DNA of 30,058 nucleotides from SLLW01 sp964388615. GTDB taxonomy: Bacteria > Bacteroidota > Rhodothermia > Balneolales > Natronogracilivirgulaceae. The notes beneath the pieces were generated by a model. That model worked only from the letters and a program-made list of their open reading frames with translations, was not told where the DNA came from and searched no databases. A program made the translations under genes and the position numbers. Where the stretch lies: NCBI GenBank assembly GCA_964388615.1, contig CAYMBG010000021.1, positions 1 to 30,058 of the forward strand, read 5' to 3'. Of this stretch, positions 26,681-30,058 are shown piece by piece (position 1 is the first letter of the stretch; each line of letters opens with the position of its first letter).

Positions 26681-27943
26681 TTAGTGCAGAATACTTTTCA
26701 GGATATCGAGTTGGTCGTGAGGATCGATATTTTGCAGGTCGTGCCCCATTCGGTCCCGTTTTGTGCGAAGATACTTAAGGTTTTCCGGGAAAGACTCGGT
26801 TTCCAGCGGGACCCGCTCCACGATTTCGAGTCCGTATCCAACCAGGCCGACTCGCTTTGCAGGGTTATTGGTCATCAGGCGCATTTTGCGTACCCCCAGG
26901 GAGCGCAGCATCTGGGCGCCGATTCCATAATCACGTAAATCGGATTTAAAACCCAGGGCTTCATTGGCTTCAATGGTATCCATTCCCTCTTCCTGGAGTT
27001 TGTATGCCTTAAGTTTGTTCACCAGTCCAATACCCCGGCCTTCCTGATTCATATATAGCACGGCACCTGTTCCGGCCTCCTCTACCAGACGCAGGGCGGT
27101 ATGGAGTTGTTCGCCGCAATCACAGCGCTTGGAGCCAAACACATCGCCGGTCATACAAAGAGAGTGAACCCGGACCAAAACCGGTTCATCCTCGCTCCAC
27201 TGTCCCTTGACCAGAGCGAGGTGGACACCGCCGGTCAGTTTTTCTTCAAAAGCGTGCAGACGGAAATCGCCATAGATGGTCGGAAGTTCGATATTGATGG
27301 CTTCCCTGACCAGGCTCTCGTTGGACATACGGTAACTGATCAGATCTTTGATGGTGATCAGTTTCATATCAAACTTTCGGGCGACGATTTTGAGGTCATC
27401 GAGGCGGGCCATGGTGCCGTCGTCATTCATGATTTCGCAAATGACACCACCTTTAGCAGAGCCGGCAAGCTTTGCCAGGTCAATTGCTGCTTCGGTGTGA
27501 CCGGCGCGGCGCAAGACGCCACCTTCACGGCTGATCAGCGGGAAGACGTGGCCCGGACGCCGGAAGTCAGCGGGTTGGGCATGCGGATTGATCAAGGCCT
27601 GAATGGTTCGGGCGCGGTCGGAAGCGGAAATACCGGTGGATGTATCGTGCTTATGGTCCACAGAGACCGTGAAGGCCGTTTCCATGGAGTCGGTATTTTG
27701 GACTACCATGGGTTCAAGGTTGAGATCATAAGCCCGTTGCCGGGTGAGCGGAACACAAACAAGTCCGCGTCCATGAATCACCATGGTGTTAATGTGCTCC
27801 GGTGTGACCTTATCAGCCGCCATGACAAAATCACCTTCGTTTTCGCGGTCTTCGTCATCGACGACAATAACCATCTTGCCGGCTTTGATATCCTCAATGG
27901 CCGATTCAATAGTATCGAAAATGTGATCCCTGGACTGAGCCAT
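26681..27943 (-). CDS. ribBA: Bifunctional DHBP synthase/GTP cyclohydrolase II
   Basis: The 420-residue protein joins two early steps of riboflavin synthesis. Residues 1-205 are 3,4-dihydroxy-2-butanone-4-phosphate synthase, with DDEDRENEGD (29-38), DKHDTSTG-like HKHDTSTGISA and REGGVLRRAGHTEA. Residues 207-420 are GTP cyclohydrolase II, with zinc ligands C263, C274, C276 (SLCMTGDVFGSKRCDCGEQ), the EGRGIGLVNK loop and the C-terminal NNPAKRVGLVGYG. No FMN riboswitch-like structure was seen in the 81 bp between it and yajC, and a shared transcript with yajC is likely. All main residues are in place. Confidence 0.97.
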   Translation of the reverse strand: MAQSRDHIFDTIESAIEDIKAGKMVIVVDDEDRENEGDFVMAADKVTPEHINTMVIHGRGLVCVPLTRQRAYDLNLEPMVVQNTDSMETAFTVSVDHKHDTSTGISASDRARTIQALINPHAQPADFRRPGHVFPLISREGGVLRRAGHTEAAIDLAKLAGSAKGGVICEIMNDDGTMARLDDLKIVARKFDMKLITIKDLISYRMSNESLVREAINIELPTIYGDFRLHAFEEKLTGGVHLALVKGQWSEDEPVLVRVHSLCMTGDVFGSKRCDCGEQLHTALRLVEEAGTGAVLYMNQEGRGIGLVNKLKAYKLQEEGMDTIEANEALGFKSDLRDYGIGAQMLRSLGVRKMRLMTNNPAKRVGLVGYGLEIVERVPLETESFPENLKYLRTKRDRMGHDLQNIDPHDQLDILKSILH

Positions 27944-28024
27944 AATTATTACCGGAAAAATACCCTGTTGGTATTCTGTATAGATGCAACTGGTTTGTAT
28001 GTACCTACGAAATCAGTTGCTGCT

Positions 28025-28342
28025 TTATTTGGAATTTTTTTCCGGATTTACATCCACAATGGCATTTTTGAGGAGTTTGACTTTTACCTCTTTATCAACT
28101 TCAAGCATGATGGAATCATCTTCAATAGCGGAAACAATCCCCACCATACCACCGGAAGTGACCACTTTGTCTCCCTTTTTCATTTGGGATACTTTGTTTT
28201 GGATCTCTTTCTGCTTTTTGGATTGTGGACGGATAATAAAAAGGTAGAAGACCAGAAAAATGGCTGCGAGGAAAATCAGACTGGTAATGCCACCACCGCC
28301 GCCTTCCGGATCTGCGAGAAAAAGCATGATCATCATATTCAT
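28025..28342 (-). CDS. yajC: Preprotein translocase subunit YajC
   Basis: The 105-residue protein has one N-terminal membrane segment (about residues 19-37) and the family mark IIRPQSKKQKEIQ followed by KKGDKVVTSGGMVGIV. YajC joins SecDF beside the SecYEG channel and helps export. The ATG at 28342 is followed by in-frame ATGs at the third, fourth and sixth codons, so the exact start is not fixed. A promoter-like motif is 53 bp upstream. No secD gene is next to it here; ribBA follows on the same strand. Confidence 0.95.
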   Translation of the reverse strand: MNMMIMLFLADPEGGGGGITSLIFLAAIFLVFYLFIIRPQSKKQKEIQNKVSQMKKGDKVVTSGGMVGIVSAIEDDSIMLEVDKEVKVKLLKNAIVDVNPEKNSK

Positions 28343-28394
28343 AGTAAAAAATTATAGAAGTTGTGTAAGGGTTAATTGTTGAGGTATAATCAAC

Positions 28395-28426
28395 GAAATA
28401 TACAGCTTTTGAGGGGTGCTTACAAA
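28395..28426 (-). promoter_or_regulatory. Putative Bacteroidota-type promoter of yajC
   Basis: On the minus strand TTTG (28426-28423), a 20-bp spacer and TATATTTC (28402-28395) fit TTTG-N19/20-TAnnTTT. It is about 53 bp before the yajC ATG and nearly repeats the arrangement before ileS, which adds weight to both. Confidence 0.45.
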
Positions 28427-28462
28427 AGCATAAGTGAGGGTTGGTTGTGGTGGGAAAAGAGT

Positions 28463-28499
28463 AAAAAAAACAGGTATCCGTCATAAAACGAATACCTGT
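28463..28499 (-). terminator. Intrinsic terminator of the exported RraA-like gene
   Basis: A 12-bp stem (28470-28481 with 28488-28499, one G-U pair in the minus-strand RNA) with a 6-nt loop is followed on the minus strand by eight T. It lies 43 bp after the stop of the RraA-like gene and separates it from yajC. Confidence 0.9.
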
Positions 28500-28541
28500 A
28501 TCAGGAAAAAAAGTAAAAGAGTGGTTTGTTGCTTAGCGCTC

Positions 28542-29420
28542 TTAAGGCATATTAGGATCGGTTGGCAATCCGAGGTGCTCAAAAAACTCTTCCGGCGACT
28601 CCAGCATTCGAACCGTATCATCCAGGGGCATACCCAGTTCGCGGTAAAATTCCCGTCGCTCTTCAATATCGTCATATAGTTCCTGGTAGGCAATCTGGCC
28701 GACACGAACAGCTACTCTTCGGGGTACAACAACGACACCGTCCATATCAGCTACTACAACATCACCGGGGTAAACCAGGGCGCCACCAACTACAACCGGA
28801 CGCTGGACATCGATGATCTCATTTCGTCCGATACGTTCACCACGGCCACGATCCATATAGTTGGTATAAACAGGGTTTCTTTGTTTAACGATTTCATCGA
28901 TATCTCTTATGCCACCTGCAGAAACAAGTCCCACCATGCCAAGATCAGTCCAGTCCATGATGTTTTTGGATCCGGTAGAACCGGCATCATTGTCACCCTG
29001 GTTGTCAATCACAAGTACGGTCCCGGGTTTGATGTGTTCACGGAAGGGCTCCGGGGAAAGTTCGTTGTACCAGTGTCCACGCCATTCGCGATACTTCTCA
29101 TAATTTTCGGGATCGCTGAGGTCCACGCCAGGGTTCATAGGCCGATTGGTTGGTCCGTAACGGGCGGTTACAGCGACACCGGAGATTCGGTGACTCATAT
29201 CTTCTACATCATCCCACAAGGGTGCCATTACCGGATCCATCACACCGACATCCAGATAACCGGCGGTTACCATGCCGTCCACAACATCGGCGACGCGGGC
29301 ACCCTCATAGAGTTCGACCAGAACCTCATCCGAGACACCATGGTCGTCATACTGAGCAAAGGCCGGAACAAACAGGCCGCATATAAGCAAGAAAAGAAAT
29401 GGTAATAATAGTTTTTTCAT
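28542..29420 (-). CDS. Exported RraA-family (aldolase-like) protein
   Basis: The 292-residue product starts with a Sec signal peptide (MKKLLLPFLFLLICGLFVPA, cleavage likely after AFA before QYDD). The remainder is the RraA/HMG-aldolase fold: D-x-G-D near residues 139-143, G-L-V-S-A-G-G-I-R172-D173 and GDVVVADMDGVVVVP. R172 and D173 match the substrate and metal residues of 4-hydroxy-4-methyl-2-oxoglutarate aldolases, so a lyase acting on a small oxoacid is possible; RraA itself is a cytoplasmic RNase E inhibitor. An insert of about 40 residues with RYGPTNRPMNPGVD and WRGHWYNELS is not typical of RraA. The gene is alone on its transcript, with a good terminator. The substrate is not known. Confidence 0.85.
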   Translation of the reverse strand: MKKLLLPFLFLLICGLFVPAFAQYDDHGVSDEVLVELYEGARVADVVDGMVTAGYLDVGVMDPVMAPLWDDVEDMSHRISGVAVTARYGPTNRPMNPGVDLSDPENYEKYREWRGHWYNELSPEPFREHIKPGTVLVIDNQGDNDAGSTGSKNIMDWTDLGMVGLVSAGGIRDIDEIVKQRNPVYTNYMDRGRGERIGRNEIIDVQRPVVVGGALVYPGDVVVADMDGVVVVPRRVAVRVGQIAYQELYDDIEERREFYRELGMPLDDTVRMLESPEEFFEHLGLPTDPNMP

Positions 29421-29629
29421 AAAAGCGATTTTTATAGTTCAGTTGCGGGTTAATTGGATAAGAATACCGGTAATGTCTAAAAATCGCGATAATAATCAAA
29501 ATAATTTATTAAATAGGGAGGGGGTGGGCTTATCCTATTATAAGACTGTCAAGATGGGGAAGTGATTTATCTAAATAGATGGGCGGTGATCCGGTATAAT
29601 AACCATGTGGGCACCGGAAGTCAGAATTT

Positions 29630-29664
29630 ATTAGGGGGTTGCCAGAAGTGGCAGTCCCCCTAAT
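29630..29664 (-). terminator. Terminator-like hairpin after the T9SS protein gene
   Basis: ATTAGGGGG-TT-GCCA (29630-29644) pairs with TGGC-AGT-CCCCCTAAT (29649-29664), a stem with a small internal loop. The T-run on the minus strand is weak (TAAATTCT). Its place 42 bp after the stop codon of the minus-strand gene fits a terminator. Confidence 0.6.
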
Positions 29665-29705
29665 TTACACTCGATGATACTTATTTACTATCAGGAAGAT
29701 TTTCC

Positions 29706-30058
29706 TTATTTGATCAGGGTCATTTGTCGGGATTGAGCCTGGCCATCGACTTCCAGTCTGTAAAGGTAAACTCCACTTGAATACTCGGTGGCATCCCACG
29801 TGACCTGATGTGAGCCGGCATTCAGGACAGATTCCTTGAGAGTGGCCACTACCTGACCTAATGTGTTGTATACTCTTAGTCGAACCTCGGCACGTTCCGG
29901 AATTTCAAACCGTATGGAGGTTGTCGGATTGAAAGGGTTCGGATAGTTTTGCTCAAGTCTCACATTAACAGGTTTCTCCTGTAATGTTTCATCAGCAAAG
30001 GTAGCCTCTGCTTCGCTGGTCATGGCAATATTGGAGAAGTGTTCAACCTCGGCTTTGA
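29706..30058 (-). CDS. C-terminal end of a T9SS-secreted protein (partial)
   Basis: The open frame runs from the right edge (30058) without a stop or a needed start, so only the last 116 or so residues are seen and the function is not. The end is a type IX secretion sorting domain of type A: LEQNYPNPFNPTTSIRFEIP, then LRVYNTLGQVVATL, then GVYLYRLEVDGQ and a basic end MTLIK. Such domains direct a protein through the outer membrane by the Por/T9SS system and are then removed. The NYPNPFNP form is typical of the Balneolota/Rhodothermota/Ignavibacteria side of the FCB group. The stretch MTSEAEATFADETLQEKP before it is probably a linker. Confidence 0.9.
   Translation of the reverse strand, partial: KAEVEHFSNIAMTSEAEATFADETLQEKPVNVRLEQNYPNPFNPTTSIRFEIPERAEVRLRVYNTLGQVVATLKESVLNAGSHQVTWDATEYSSGVYLYRLEVDGQAQSRQMTLIK

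Noticed and set aside
27101..28357. 418-codon open frame on the plus strand opposite ribBA and yajC
   Set aside because: It covers two well-recognised genes on the other strand, has no protein family pattern and is best explained by the codon bias of ribBA.

Overview
The window reads as a chromosomal, mostly single-copy stretch from a Gram-negative member of the Bacteroidota/FCB group, most likely the Balneolota/Rhodothermota branch. The indications are a type IX secretion C-terminal sorting domain of the NYPNPFNP type at the right edge, the conserved gene set TPR lipoprotein - DUF4292 lipoprotein - EnvC-like protein, a DksA-like protein without its zinc finger sitting between ileS and lspA, and two upstream motifs resembling the Bacteroidota promoter pattern TTTG-N20-TAnnTTT. 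Four runs of exactly 100 N show that this is a scaffolded draft or metagenome assembly. I see no insertion sequence, prophage, CRISPR array, tRNA or rRNA.

Left part (1-5111): a small cytoplasmic TPR protein in AT-rich DNA, a secreted DUF4168-like protein and a convergent DoxX-family membrane protein with two hairpin terminators between them, a structured leader with a terminator-like hairpin, a membrane-anchored DUF1684 protein, and PolX DNA polymerase/exonuclease on the minus strand.

Middle (5243-12925): a divergent addB-addA pair encoding a helicase-nuclease for double-strand-break end resection. All four assembly gaps of the window fall in these two genes. Three gaps are bounded by exact duplications of 55, 28 and 55 bp, and collapsing each one restores the reading frame, so the genes look intact and the breaks look like assembly artefacts at short in-frame tandem repeats. 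The AddB nuclease domain has serine at all four positions where the family's iron-sulfur cysteines normally sit.

Centre right (12944-21788): a secreted M14 zinc carboxypeptidase follows addA. A minus-strand envelope operon then reads TPR lipoprotein, DUF4292 lipoprotein, EnvC-like degenerate LytM protein, small four-helix membrane protein. After it come fructosamine-kinase and low-molecular-weight tyrosine phosphatase genes.

Right part (22045-30058): a plus-strand run ileS, dksA-like, lspA, sufU-like. The type 2 isoleucyl-tRNA synthetase has the swapped GXHH form of the HIGH signature, which predicts strong mupirocin resistance. Minus-strand ribBA and yajC follow, then an exported RraA-family protein and the C-terminal end of a T9SS-secreted protein. 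The points most worth following up are the cysteine-free AddB, the repeat linkers in AddAB, the GXHH synthetase and the exported RraA homologue.
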